From positions 1,922,001 to 1,986,000 of the forward strand of contig NZ_CP102664.1 in the NCBI RefSeq assembly GCF_026427355.1: a stretch of 64,000 nucleotides of DNA, written 5' to 3'. The position numbers and the translations under genes are program-made. The DNA is from Sphingobium sp. JS3065 (lineage in GTDB: Bacteria > Pseudomonadota > Alphaproteobacteria > Sphingomonadales > Sphingomonadaceae). Positions 47,875-56,571 of this stretch are shown here, piece after piece (the stretch's first letter is position 1; every line of letters starts with the position of its first letter). The notes beneath the pieces were generated by a model that was not told the DNA's origin, made no database searches, and was given only the letters and a program-made list of their open reading frames with translations.

Positions 47875-48663
47875 TCAGAGCTGCCGTTCGACCATCATCT
47901 TCTTGGTTTCGGCGATCGCCTTGGCGGGGCTGAGTCCCTTGGGGCAGACGTTCGCGCAGTTCATGATGGTGTGGCAGCGATAGAGACGGAAGGGATCTTC
48001 CAGCTCGTCCAGACGCTCGCCGGTATATTCGTCGCGGCTGTCGGCCAGCCAGCGATAGGCCTGGAGCAGGATCGCCGGACCCAGGAACTTGTCGCTGTTC
48101 CACCAGTAGCTGGGGCAGGAGGTCGAGCAGCAGGCGCACAGGATGCACTCATACAGGCCGTCCAGCTTCTCGCGGTCGGCGGGCGACTGGAGCCGTTCCT
48201 TGCCGCTGGGCGCCGGGCTGACGGTTTGCAGCCAGGGCTTGATGCTGTTGTACTGCGCATAGAAATGCGTGAAATCAGGCACCAGATCCTTGATCACGTC
48301 CATGTGCGGCAGCGGCGTGACGCGCACTTCCTTGCCCGAACATTCCTCGATGGAGGTGGTGCAGGCCAAGCCGTTGCGGCCGTTCATGTTCATCGAGCAG
48401 GAGCCGCAAATGCCTTCCCGGCAGGAACGGCGGAAGGTCAGCGTCGGATCATATTCATTCTTGATCTTCAGCAGCGCGTCCAGAACCATCGGGCCGCAAT
48501 TGTCCAGATCGATCTCGAACGTGTCGTAGCGGGGATTCTGGCCCGAGTCGGGGTCGTAGCGATAGACCTTGAAGCTCTTGACGTTGGTCGCCCCGTCCGG
48601 CGCCTTGTGCGTAACGCCCTTGGCGCTGATCTTGCTGTTCTTGGGCAACGCAAATTCGGCCAT
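47875..48663 (-). CDS. sdhB: Succinate dehydrogenase iron-sulfur subunit
   Basis: SdhB passes electrons from the flavoprotein SdhA to ubiquinone in complex II. The 262-residue protein carries three cluster motifs: CREGICGSC with a later C for [2Fe-2S], [11 protein letters not shown] for [4Fe-4S], and [14 protein letters not shown] for [3Fe-4S]. The usual upstream neighbours sdhC, sdhD and sdhA are absent here; instead a divergent transferase gene begins 166 bases away. Confidence 0.97.
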   Translation of the reverse strand: MAEFALPKNSKISAKGVTHKAPDGATNVKSFKVYRYDPDSGQNPRYDTFEIDLDNCGPMVLDALLKIKNEYDPTLTFRRSCREGICGSCSMNMNGRNGLACTTSIEECSGKEVRVTPLPHMDVIKDLVPDFTHFYAQYNSIKPWLQTVSPAPSGKERLQSPADREKLDGLYECILCACCSTSCPSYWWNSDKFLGPAILLQAYRWLADSRDEYTGERLDELEDPFRLYRCHTIMNCANVCPKGLSPAKAIAETKKMMVERQL

Positions 48664-48829
48664 CTCGATAATTCCTGTTATCCCGTTTCCCGCCCCTCAA
48701 CAATATAGGCACTCGTTAGTCAAGCGGCGGCATGCCTTTTTGCCGAGCGGAAGCGACGCCCCGGCATCCGTCTGGCCTTTCCTGCCTGCCCGTGCCAAGA
48801 GGTTCCGATCCTTCAACGATCGTCCATGC

Positions 48830-49951
48830 ATGCGCATCCTTTTCCTTTTTATCGGCGAGCCGCACCATCTGTTCCATGCCTTGCCGATCGCGGCGGAAAT
48901 GGCGGCCATGGGTCGTGCTCCTGAAATCGCGGTATCGAGCGCGGACCATTTGCCGATCCTGACGCGGCTGGCGGATATTTATCCCGATTTCCGGCCCCAG
49001 GTCAGGATTCTGGGCCGCTCCGGACCGGCCGCCATCGTCCGCCGGATGAAGCTGAGCCGCAATCCCCGCATTCCGACCCTCATCGGCGCCCTGCCCTATT
49101 TGCGCGGTTTCGATGCCATCGTCGTTCCGGAACGAACCACGACCGCCATCCGTCACTTCCTGCCGCGCCGGACGAAGCTGATCTTCACCCCGCATGGAGC
49201 GGGCGACCGCGCGATCATGCTCGACCCGCGCGACCGCCATTTCGATTTCGTGCTGGTCGCCGGAGAAAAAAGCGAGCGGCGATTGCTGGAGGCAGGCACC
49301 ATTCGTCCCGGCCATTATGCCACCAACGGCTATGTCAAGCTCGACCTGATGCTGCGCATGCAAAAGCAGCGCAGCCCATTGTTCGACAATGATCGGCAGA
49401 CGGTCTTATATGCGCCGCATTTCCGCCGCTCGCTTTCCTCATGGGACAGGTTCGGGCCTGGCCTGATCGACTGGTTCCGGCGACAGGACCGGTATAATCT
49501 GGTGGTCGCGCCCCATGTCCGGCTGTTCGCCGACGCGCCGCAGGCAGCGAAGGATGCCGTCATGGCCCTTGCGCAGCCCGGCAAGATTCTGATCGATCTC
49601 GATTCCGACCGGCTGTTCGACATGAGCTACACCAGCGGAGCCGACATCTATCTGGGCGATGTCAGCAGCCAGGTTTACGAATTTCTGGCCTTCCCCCGAC
49701 CCTGCCTGTTCCTGAATGCCCATGGCGTGTCCTGGCGCGACGATCCCGACTATCTGTTCTGGACGCTGGGCGACGTGCTGGATGACCTTGCTTCTTTACC
49801 CGACGCGCTGGACCGGGCGGGGCAACGGCACGGATTTTATGCCGACGCGCAACGGAATCGGGTGGCGGAATCGGTGGGCGGCGATCCCCATGGCGCGGCG
49901 CGGCGCGGCGCGGAGGCGATTTGCGCTTTCCTTGAAAAGGCCAGACGATAA
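48830..49951 (+). CDS. CDP-glycerol glycerophosphotransferase-like protein
   Basis: This 373-residue protein probably transfers a phosphoalcohol or sugar to a glycan. It has a GT-B-like layout: MRILFLFIGEPHHLFHALPI at the N-terminus, then FTPHGAGDRAI (corresponding to the HG motif of TagB/TagF enzymes), VLYAPHFRRS (like their LYAPT-R motif), and IYLGDVSSQVYEFL (like their D-SS-FD motif). The resemblance is at motif level; the substrate is unknown. It is the first gene of a probable operon, 12 bases before the CDP-alcohol phosphatidyltransferase gene. The start at 48830 lacks a clear ribosome-binding site. Confidence 0.7.
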   Translation: MRILFLFIGEPHHLFHALPIAAEMAAMGRAPEIAVSSADHLPILTRLADIYPDFRPQVRILGRSGPAAIVRRMKLSRNPRIPTLIGALPYLRGFDAIVVPERTTTAIRHFLPRRTKLIFTPHGAGDRAIMLDPRDRHFDFVLVAGEKSERRLLEAGTIRPGHYATNGYVKLDLMLRMQKQRSPLFDNDRQTVLYAPHFRRSLSSWDRFGPGLIDWFRRQDRYNLVVAPHVRLFADAPQAAKDAVMALAQPGKILIDLDSDRLFDMSYTSGADIYLGDVSSQVYEFLAFPRPCLFLNAHGVSWRDDPDYLFWTLGDVLDDLASLPDALDRAGQRHGFYADAQRNRVAESVGGDPHGAARRGAEAICAFLEKARR

Positions 49952-49963
49952 GAGCAGGCAATC

Positions 49964-51076
49964 ATGAACGACTTCTCCTCCCCGCCAAGCCTGTCGCTGA
50001 TCGGCGACAATCCCGCCCTGCTCTGGGGCATGACCAATGCCGAACGCCTTGGCCGACTGGCACGGGCCGAAGGGCTGGCCGCGGACGGCAGCGCCAGCAG
50101 CGCGCGGCTGCACGTCAATCTGGATTATGTCTTCGATCCGGTATGGTTGCGCCATGTGCTGGCCCATCCCTGCACGGTGGTCGTCGACGGGGATGCGATG
50201 GTGATGGCGCATCTGCCCGTCGGGATCGATCCGACCCCTGACGACATCGCCCGGCATCGCGACAGGCTGACCGTCATCGATTACCGCACCGGACCGCAAA
50301 TCTACAACCGGCAGTTGCGGAAGCTGGATTGCCCCTTCATCCAGCGCCTGACTCCGGCCACCCGGCGGGAGATAGAGCGGCGCAGTTATTTCGGCGCCTA
50401 TAAGGGCGTCACCGACCTGCTCACCAAATATCTCTGGCCCGAACTGGCGCTGTGGCTGACGCGGCTGGCCGCCTCCATCGGCATGACGCCCAATATGGTG
50501 ACGGCGATTGGCGCAACGCTCTGCGTAGTGGCGACCTATCTGTTTTCGCAGGGGCTTTACTGGTCCGGCATACTCGCCGGGTTCGTCTTCATGGTGCTGG
50601 ACACGGTGGACGGGAAGCTGGCCCGCTGCACCATCACCTCGTCCAAATGGGGCAATGTGGCGGACCATGGCGTCGACCTGATCCACCCGCCCTTCTGGTG
50701 GTATTTCTGGGGCGTGGGGCTGTCGGCCTGGGGGCTAGCGCTGTCGACTCAGACCTTCGCGCTGGTGATGGCGGCGGTGATCGCGGGCTATGTGCTGCAA
50801 CGGTTGATCGAGGGGATGTTCATCAAGGATTTCGGGATGGACATCCACGTATGGGAACGGTTCGATAGCCGGTTCCGGCTGATCACCGCGCGGCGCAATC
50901 CGAATATGGTGATCCTGTTCGTGGCGCTGCTGGCCGGGCGGCCGGATGTCGGGCTGATCGCTCTGGCCTGGTGGACGATCCTGTCGCTGGTCGTGCATGC
51001 CGTGCGGCTGATGCAGGCCTATGGCGTGAAACGCTCCGGGCGGCCCATCGTCAGTTGGATGGAGGCGACGGCATGA
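49964..51076 (+). CDS. CDP-alcohol phosphatidyltransferase with extra N-terminal domain
   Basis: This 370-residue protein has two parts. Residues 1-140 form a soluble domain (LIGDNPALLWGMTNAERLGRL, NLDYVFDPVWLRHVL, TVVVDGDAMVMAH) that may be a degenerate nucleotidyltransferase. Residues 150-350 form the membrane domain with the complete catalytic motif: D213, D216, G217, A220, R221, G230, D234, D238. It would transfer a phosphoalcohol from a CDP-alcohol to an acceptor. The bifunctional inositol-phosphate enzymes have a similar two-part plan. It overlaps the HIT gene by 4 bases. Confidence 0.83.
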   Translation: MNDFSSPPSLSLIGDNPALLWGMTNAERLGRLARAEGLAADGSASSARLHVNLDYVFDPVWLRHVLAHPCTVVVDGDAMVMAHLPVGIDPTPDDIARHRDRLTVIDYRTGPQIYNRQLRKLDCPFIQRLTPATRREIERRSYFGAYKGVTDLLTKYLWPELALWLTRLAASIGMTPNMVTAIGATLCVVATYLFSQGLYWSGILAGFVFMVLDTVDGKLARCTITSSKWGNVADHGVDLIHPPFWWYFWGVGLSAWGLALSTQTFALVMAAVIAGYVLQRLIEGMFIKDFGMDIHVWERFDSRFRLITARRNPNMVILFVALLAGRPDVGLIALAWWTILSLVVHAVRLMQAYGVKRSGRPIVSWMEATA

Positions 51077-51501
51077 ACGCGACCATCGATAAATTCGGCT
51101 TTCCCGCCACCCTGATCGCGGAGTTCGTGCATTGGGTGGTGCTGCTGCGCCCAGCTCAACCGACGCTGGGGTCGCTGGTGCTGGCGGCGAAGTCCGACGC
51201 CACCGCCTTTGGCGACCTGCCGGCGGAGGCCCATGCCGAACTGGCGGCCGTGACCAAGGGCATCGAAGCCGCCCTTGCCGAGGCCGTTCGCTATCAGAAG
51301 ATCAATTATATGATGCTGATGATGGTGGACCCGCATGTCCATTTCCATGTGCTGCCCCGCCATGAGGGCAGCCGCGATCATGCGGACCTTGCGATCACCG
51401 ACGCCGGATGGCCGGGGCAGCCCGACCTTGCCAGCGCGGTGAAGCTCGATCCGGAGCAGATCGCCGCGCTCGTCGCCTGGCTGAAGCCCTATTTCGCGTA
51501 A
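51073..51501 (+). CDS. HIT family protein
   Basis: This 142-residue histidine-triad protein has H88, H90 and H92 in DPHVHFHVLPRHEG; the middle histidine-triad motif HxHxHxx is complete. HIT enzymes hydrolyse or transfer nucleotidyl groups, for example from nucleoside phosphoramidates, dinucleoside polyphosphates or CDP-linked compounds. Translational coupling to the CDP-alcohol phosphatidyltransferase suggests it acts on a cytidylylated intermediate; that is inference. Confidence 0.85.
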   Translation: MNATIDKFGFPATLIAEFVHWVVLLRPAQPTLGSLVLAAKSDATAFGDLPAEAHAELAAVTKGIEAALAEAVRYQKINYMMLMMVDPHVHFHVLPRHEGSRDHADLAITDAGWPGQPDLASAVKLDPEQIAALVAWLKPYFA

Positions 51502-52256
51502 CGGCCCTCGGCCAGCCAGCGGGCGGTGAGCGCCTTCGCCGCTTCCACATCCTGCGGGAAGTCGACTTCCTGCCAGTCCAGCCCCTCGATCGAGACGGTG
51601 CCGACGCGGTTGCCCTTGGCGATGATGTCGATGGCGCGCAGATACCAGCGCTCGACGCCTTCGGGGGTGCGCATCATCTGGTCGATCTGGTTGCGGAAGA
51701 TCGCCGGCCCTTCGCCCCGGAAAGCCAGCATGCCGATGGATTCGGCATTGGTGTCGTGCGGCAGCAGGCGTTTGCCGATGGCGTGCAGGCGGCCCGTCTC
51801 GTCCCGGTTCACCTTCATGTCGTCATCGTCATAGCCGTCCTGCTTGACGTCCACGGTGACGGTGACGGCATCCTCCGCCTCCGCGATCAGCTTGCCCACG
51901 ATCTCGTCCGAGACGATGGTGTCCCCGTTCAGGATGATGAAGTCCCGGTCCATCTCCTCCCGCACGATCCAGCAAGTGCCAAGATTATCTGCCACCTGGA
52001 AAAAGGGGTTGAACACGGTTCGGATGCGCGCGCCCGTGTCGCGATAGAGTTGCAATGCATGATCCTCCACCCGCTCGGTGCGGAAGCCGGTGACGACCAC
52101 GATGTCGGTGACGCCATTGGCCACCAGCGCGGCGACCTGCCAACTGATGAGGGTCCGGCCGTTGAAGTCGATCATGCATTTGGGCACGTCGCGGGTCAGC
52201 GGAAGCAGGCGCGAACCCTGGCCTGCGGAAAGGATGATGGCTTTCGAAATAGTCAT
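51489..52256 (-). CDS. Sugar/phosphoalcohol nucleotidyltransferase
   Basis: This 255-residue enzyme has the nucleotidyltransferase signature AIILSAGQGSRLLPLTRDVPK and the metal-binding GDTIVSDE. It resembles LicC-type phosphocholine cytidylyltransferases and other small NTP transferases, and probably activates an alcohol phosphate or sugar phosphate with CTP. It would then supply the CDP-alcohol to the enzyme encoded at 49964. The gene converges on the HIT gene (a 13-base overlap at the 3' ends). I used the ATG at 52256. Confidence 0.85.
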   Translation of the reverse strand: MTISKAIILSAGQGSRLLPLTRDVPKCMIDFNGRTLISWQVAALVANGVTDIVVVTGFRTERVEDHALQLYRDTGARIRTVFNPFFQVADNLGTCWIVREEMDRDFIILNGDTIVSDEIVGKLIAEAEDAVTVTVDVKQDGYDDDDMKVNRDETGRLHAIGKRLLPHDTNAESIGMLAFRGEGPAIFRNQIDQMMRTPEGVERWYLRAIDIIAKGNRVGTVSIEGLDWQEVDFPQDVEAAKALTARWLAEGRYAK

Positions 52257-52369
52257 GGGCCGGGGCATTAAAGCAAAGACAAGCCGATGGACAGGGTGTG
52301 TTGCATCACACACAACCCAATTCTAGATAGGCGCGCGCCCAAGCGTAGGCGTTGCATCGAAAGGCCGGA

Positions 52370-53704
52370 ATGTCAGTGGACAGCAAGCGCGGATCGGGTG
52401 GCGCTCAGGAAGGCTTCGCCCGCATTCTGGCGAATACCGGCTGGCTGCTGGGTGGCAAGGGTGTGGGCGCGGTGCTCAGCCTTGCCTATCTGGCCATCGT
52501 CACGCGGACCCTGGGCGTTGCGGATTTCGGCCGGTTCGCACTGGTGTTGAGCGCCGCCAACGTCATCAAGACGCTGGTCGGCTTCGACAGTTGGCAGATC
52601 GTCGTGCGTTATGGCCAGCCGCATCTGGCATCGGGCAATGGCGACGCGCTCAACCGGGTGCTGCGGTTCTGCATCCTGATCGACCTTGGCTCCACTGTGG
52701 CGGGCGGGCTGATCGCGGCCTTCATCATCCTCGCCTTCGGGTCGCTGATGGAATTGTCGGCGGGCATGGGGTGGCAGGCCTGGATCTTCTGCATGGTGAT
52801 GATGATCACCATCCGGTCCAGCCCGACCGGCGTGCTGCGGCTGTTCGACCGCTTCGATTCCGGCGCCTTTGCCGAAACGATGATCCCGGTCGGGCGCATG
52901 ATCGGCGCGGGGCTGGCCTGGGTGCTGATGCCCGGCATAACCGGCTTCCTGATCGCCTGGGGCGCGGCGGAACTGCTGTGCGCCGTCAGCTATTGGTATC
53001 TGGCGCTGCGCGTGGGCGGCGAGAGGCTGGGAAGCTGGCGGGCCGGCAGCGCCTGGGATGCGCGGGCGGAAAATCCCGGCATCGTCGGCTTCCTGACCGC
53101 CACCAATTTGCAGACGACCCTGTCGTCGATGGGCCAGCAGGTGGCCGTGCTGGTGGTCGGCTTGTTCGTGGGACCGGCGGGGGCGGGGCTGTACCGGCTC
53201 GCCAACCAGCTCGCCAATTCGCTGACCAAGATTTCCAGCCTGCTTTCGCGCAGCATTTTCGTGGAGTTGAGTCGCACCCATTCGAGCCATGGCCATGAAG
53301 CGTTGGGAACGCTGTTCCGGCGGACCAACAGGCTGGCGCTGATCGCGGGCGCGGCGATCATCACGCTGATCCTGACCATCGGGCGTCCCCTGCTGGGGTT
53401 GATCGCGGGCAAGGAATTCCTGCCGGCCTATCCGCTGCTCATGCTGCTGGGCGTCGCGGCCTGCATCGATCTGGTCGGGGTGAGTTATCGCCCGCTGCTG
53501 ATGGCGACCGACCGGGCCAGCCAGTCGCTGCGCATCACGCTGATTTCGACGGCGCTGCTGCTGGGAATGCAGGCGGCGCTGTTGCCGATCTATGGCACGG
53601 TCGGGGCGGCGAGCGCGAATATCATCGCGTCGGTCGCGGGCTTTGCGATGATGGGGCTGGCGAGCCGGCAGGCCGTGAGACGGCATGCCGGCAAAACCGG
53701 GTAA
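52370..53704 (+). CDS. Polysaccharide/lipid-linked oligosaccharide flippase
   Basis: This 444-residue protein has about twelve hydrophobic segments and belongs to the MATE/Wzx-like export superfamily: NTGWLLGGKGVGAVLSLAYLAI at the N-terminus and RTLGVADFGRFALVLS are typical. It would flip a lipid-linked glycan or glycerolipid across the inner membrane. The start at 52370 is supported by AAGG upstream. It is divergent from the nucleotidyltransferase, with 113 bases between. Confidence 0.85.
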   Translation: MSVDSKRGSGGAQEGFARILANTGWLLGGKGVGAVLSLAYLAIVTRTLGVADFGRFALVLSAANVIKTLVGFDSWQIVVRYGQPHLASGNGDALNRVLRFCILIDLGSTVAGGLIAAFIILAFGSLMELSAGMGWQAWIFCMVMMITIRSSPTGVLRLFDRFDSGAFAETMIPVGRMIGAGLAWVLMPGITGFLIAWGAAELLCAVSYWYLALRVGGERLGSWRAGSAWDARAENPGIVGFLTATNLQTTLSSMGQQVAVLVVGLFVGPAGAGLYRLANQLANSLTKISSLLSRSIFVELSRTHSSHGHEALGTLFRRTNRLALIAGAAIITLILTIGRPLLGLIAGKEFLPAYPLLMLLGVAACIDLVGVSYRPLLMATDRASQSLRITLISTALLLGMQAALLPIYGTVGAASANIIASVAGFAMMGLASRQAVRRHAGKTG

Positions 53705-53721
53705 TCGAACGTTACGAAACC

Positions 53722-53898
53722 TTATTCCGCTTCTTCGACCGCCGCGCCGGGTCCATTTTTCAGGATGGATTCGATCGCGTTCTTGGCGCCGGCCTTGTTG
53801 GCATAGCCTTCGGTCCAGAAGATCGTTTCGCTATTATATTTGAACTTCGCGACGAACTCGCCCGCCTTGTTCTTCTCGATCACGAACTTGTGCGCCAT
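53722..53898 (-). CDS. DUF1508 (YegP family) protein
   Basis: This ORF of 58 residues begins MAHKFVIEKNKAGEFVAKFK and ends GAAVEEAE. It matches the single-repeat DUF1508/YegP pattern (F-x-V/I-x-x-D/N-KAGEF...F-K-x-N-S/GE-x-I-x-x-S/TEGY-x-x-K-x-x-A-x-x-x-I-x-S-I/V). Family members are small, fold as beta-beta-alpha units and have no firm function. It lies just downstream of an FAD-oxidoreductase gene and converges with the flippase gene. It is short enough to be overlooked. Confidence 0.88.
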   Translation of the reverse strand: MAHKFVIEKNKAGEFVAKFKYNSETIFWTEGYANKAGAKNAIESILKNGPGAAVEEAE

Positions 53899-53922
53899 GG
53901 TCCATCCTCCCGGCTTGTTGCG

Positions 53923-55026
53923 TTACCGAAACCGGGACGGAGAATAGGGTGCGGCATCGATGCTGGCGACTGCCCGCGGCGGCGTATCCCCCCGGAGCAG
54001 TCCGGCCGCCAGCAAAGCCGCGGCGGGAGAGGTCTGGATACCGAATCCGCCCTGCCCCGCGAACCAGAAAAAGCCCCGCGCCGCCGGATCGAAGCCATAG
54101 ACCGGCGCCCGGTCGCGGGAGAAGCTGCGCAGCCCCGCCCATTTGCGCTCCACCGCCTCGACCGGCCAATCGACCACCGCCTCGAAGCGCGCAATGGCTT
54201 CGGCCACGGCCAGTTCTTCGGGCGCGGCGTCGCAGGGGAGCGAAGGTTCTTCATCATGAGGGGTCAGCCAGACGCGCCCCTCCCCCTCCGGCTTGAAATA
54301 GAATTGCGACGCCAGATCCATGACCAGCGGCAGATCCGCCGAGGGCATGACGGGCACGCGCAATTGCACCACCGTCCGCCGCAACGGCGTGATGCCGATC
54401 GGCTCCACTCCGCAGGCCCGGGCGACATCGTCCGCCCAGGCCCCCGCCGCATTGACGATCAGGCCGCAGTCGATCGCGCCCGCATCCGTTTCGATGCGCC
54501 AGCCGCCGTCCCGCGCCTCCGCCCGCCGTAGTGCCGTGGCCAGCCGAACCTCGCCGCCCAGACGCCGGAACCGCCGCAGCCAGGCCTGATGCAGCGCCGC
54601 CACGTCGATGTCGCATACCCCCGGCTCCAGCACGCCCAATGTCCATTCGGGACGCAGCCCCGGCACCAGGGCCGCCGGATCGACAGCTTGCAAGGCCACT
54701 TTGCCGGCAAATTCCTCCAGCAACCAATTGCGCGCCGCCACATCGCCCGCTCGCCCCACATGCAAGGTCCGGCGCGGCGACAGGAAGGAAGCCCCGGAAA
54801 ATTCCGGATCGGGCGCCGACAGCATCGGCCCCGACGCGGTGGTCAGCGGCTGGACCGCCAACCCGCCATAGGTTTCCTCCCAGAAGGAGACCGCTCGTCC
54901 GGTGGCGTGATAGCCCGCGCCTGCTTCCATCTCCAGCATCAGCACGCTGGCCTGCTCCGCCAGCACCGCGCCCAGGCTGGCCCCGGCGATCCCGCCGCCG
55001 ACAATCACGATATCGGGCCGTGTCAT
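53923..55026 (-). CDS. FAD-dependent oxidoreductase (D-amino-acid oxidase family)
   Basis: This 367-residue flavoprotein begins with the FAD-binding fold IVIVGGGIAGASLGAVLAE and contains the conserved GYHATGRAVSFW, LIVNAAGAWADDVARACG and the C-terminal WFAGQGGFGIQTSPAAALL. These match the DAO family (glycine/D-amino acid oxidases and relatives such as glycerol-3-phosphate dehydrogenase). The substrate is unknown. Its ATG overlaps the hydrolase stop codon (ATGA), so the two are coupled. Confidence 0.87.
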   Translation of the reverse strand: MTRPDIVIVGGGIAGASLGAVLAEQASVLMLEMEAGAGYHATGRAVSFWEETYGGLAVQPLTTASGPMLSAPDPEFSGASFLSPRRTLHVGRAGDVAARNWLLEEFAGKVALQAVDPAALVPGLRPEWTLGVLEPGVCDIDVAALHQAWLRRFRRLGGEVRLATALRRAEARDGGWRIETDAGAIDCGLIVNAAGAWADDVARACGVEPIGITPLRRTVVQLRVPVMPSADLPLVMDLASQFYFKPEGEGRVWLTPHDEEPSLPCDAAPEELAVAEAIARFEAVVDWPVEAVERKWAGLRSFSRDRAPVYGFDPAARGFFWFAGQGGFGIQTSPAAALLAAGLLRGDTPPRAVASIDAAPYSPSRFR

Positions 55027-56024
55027 CGCGGCACGACTTCATCCAGAAAACCGTCGATCCGCGCCAATGCGTCCAGCCGCACCGGGTCCAGCTCCCGCAA
55101 TATTTCATGCGCCGCCTCAGGCCCATAGACGTGCAGCCGCGCACCCGGCACCCGCGCCGCCGTCCGCCTGATGGCCGGAGTCGACACCAGCCGGTCATTC
55201 TGCGCCGCCAGGATCAGCAGCGGCACGGATATCCGCTCCAACCCCGGCTGCGTTTCCATCGCATGAGTCGAATGCAGCGCCTGCTCAACCCATTTCCAGC
55301 TTGGCGATCCCAGCGCCACGTCGCGGCTATGGTCGCGCCACCACAGTTCGTCGGCATAGCGGTCCGGGTCGTGCGTCAGCCGCTTCTGCCGCATGTGCCT
55401 CTGCCGTTCCGAATCCTCTTTCTGCGTCCAGGCCTGTTTCCGGTCGAAACCCAGGACACACATCAGCTCGGCAATCGCCGCCGCCAACCAACGGGGCAAG
55501 GGCGCGCTGCGCACGCCCATCATCGGCGCCACGGTCGCTGCCGCGTCCGGCGGGGCCATACCCTCCGCCAAGGCGCGCAGCAGCAGATGCCCGCCCATGC
55601 TGTGCGCGACGATCACCGCCGGCCCCTCTCCTTCCGCGCTCCAATCGGCGGCGAAGGCGTTGAGATCAGCGATCCACTGACCGAAATACTCGATATGCCC
55701 GCAGAGCGGATCGCCGGTCAGCCGTCCGGAACCGCCCTGCCCGCGCCAGTCGAAGCTGGTGACGGCCCAGCCGCGCCCGGCCCAATGGTGGATCACTTCG
55801 AGATATTTCTCGATCATGTCGCCCCGGCCGCCCAGCACCAGCATCCGGCCGCGTGTACCCTCCCCCAGCCGATAGCGCCGCAGCGGCCAGCCGTCGGGCG
55901 CGTTCCAGTAATCCAGCCGCCCGTCCATCGGCCAGGCTCGCCTGTCGAAAATGGGGCGGTCAAACGGGGCAGGAACGGAGCGGGGCGAATCCATCGGCGG
56001 CATGGTTACGCTTTGGTAAGCCAT
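55023..56024 (-). CDS. Alpha/beta hydrolase (serine aminopeptidase S33 / lysophospholipase-like)
   Basis: This 333-residue hydrolase has the oxyanion region LVLGGRGDMIEKYLEV, FDWRGQGGSGR, the nucleophile serine in IVAHSMGGHLLLRAL, and the late acid and histidine in LILAAQNDRLVS and GPEAAHEIL. Similarity to YhfR/PldB-type lysophospholipases suggests lipid or ester substrates, but the substrate is unknown. The ATG at 56024 lacks a clear ribosome-binding site; ATGs at 56003 and 55994 are alternatives. It is divergent from cpaA. Confidence 0.83.
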   Translation of the reverse strand: MAYQSVTMPPMDSPRSVPAPFDRPIFDRRAWPMDGRLDYWNAPDGWPLRRYRLGEGTRGRMLVLGGRGDMIEKYLEVIHHWAGRGWAVTSFDWRGQGGSGRLTGDPLCGHIEYFGQWIADLNAFAADWSAEGEGPAVIVAHSMGGHLLLRALAEGMAPPDAAATVAPMMGVRSAPLPRWLAAAIAELMCVLGFDRKQAWTQKEDSERQRHMRQKRLTHDPDRYADELWWRDHSRDVALGSPSWKWVEQALHSTHAMETQPGLERISVPLLILAAQNDRLVSTPAIRRTAARVPGARLHVYGPEAAHEILRELDPVRLDALARIDGFLDEVVPR

Positions 56025-56045
56025 CGGGTCTACAGTTTCGAACCC

Positions 56046-56519
56046 ATGACGGGGGATATTTTCAGAATGGCGCTGATCGGCGCCCTGGCACTGCTGCTGA
56101 TCGTGGCGTCGGTCACTGATTTGCGGTCACGCATCATCTCCAACCGGCTGAACCTGACGGTGGCCGCGCTGGCGCCGCTCTGGTGGCTGGCCTGCGGGTT
56201 GCCGCCATGGCCGGGCATGGCGGTGCAGGTGCTGGTGGCGCTGATCGTGTTCGTCGCCTTTGCCGCGCTGTTCGCATTCGGATGCATCGGCGGCGGCGAC
56301 GTGAAGCTGCTGGGGGCGCTGGCGCTCTGGTTCCCGTGGCAGGCGACCCTGTCGATGCTGATGCTGATGGCGGTGCTGGGGGGCATCGTCACCATCGTGA
56401 CCGTCGTGCACCATCGCATGACCCGGCGGCTGGGGCAGCCGCAAATCCCCTATGGCATCGCCATCTCGTTCGCTGCGCTCTGGCTGCTTGGCGAACGATA
56501 TATTAACCAATTTGCGTGA
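56046..56519 (+). CDS. cpaA: Prepilin peptidase CpaA/TadV
   Basis: This 157-residue aspartic protease removes the leader from Flp pilins. The two catalytic aspartates are visible: VTDLRSRIISNRL in the first cytoplasmic loop and the GxGD motif IGGGDVKLLG. Four to six membrane helices span the protein. It would process the Flp pilins encoded at 5.6-6.1 kb. The longer open frame to the left is a shadow of the hydrolase gene. It opens the Tad locus, ending 52 bases before cpaB. Confidence 0.93.
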   Translation: MTGDIFRMALIGALALLLIVASVTDLRSRIISNRLNLTVAALAPLWWLACGLPPWPGMAVQVLVALIVFVAFAALFAFGCIGGGDVKLLGALALWFPWQATLSMLMLMAVLGGIVTIVTVVHHRMTRRLGQPQIPYGIAISFAALWLLGERYINQFA

Positions 56520-56571
56520 ATATCCGGGGGTTCAGACGCAACTCGTCTGATTGAGGGAGGCGAATTTCATC

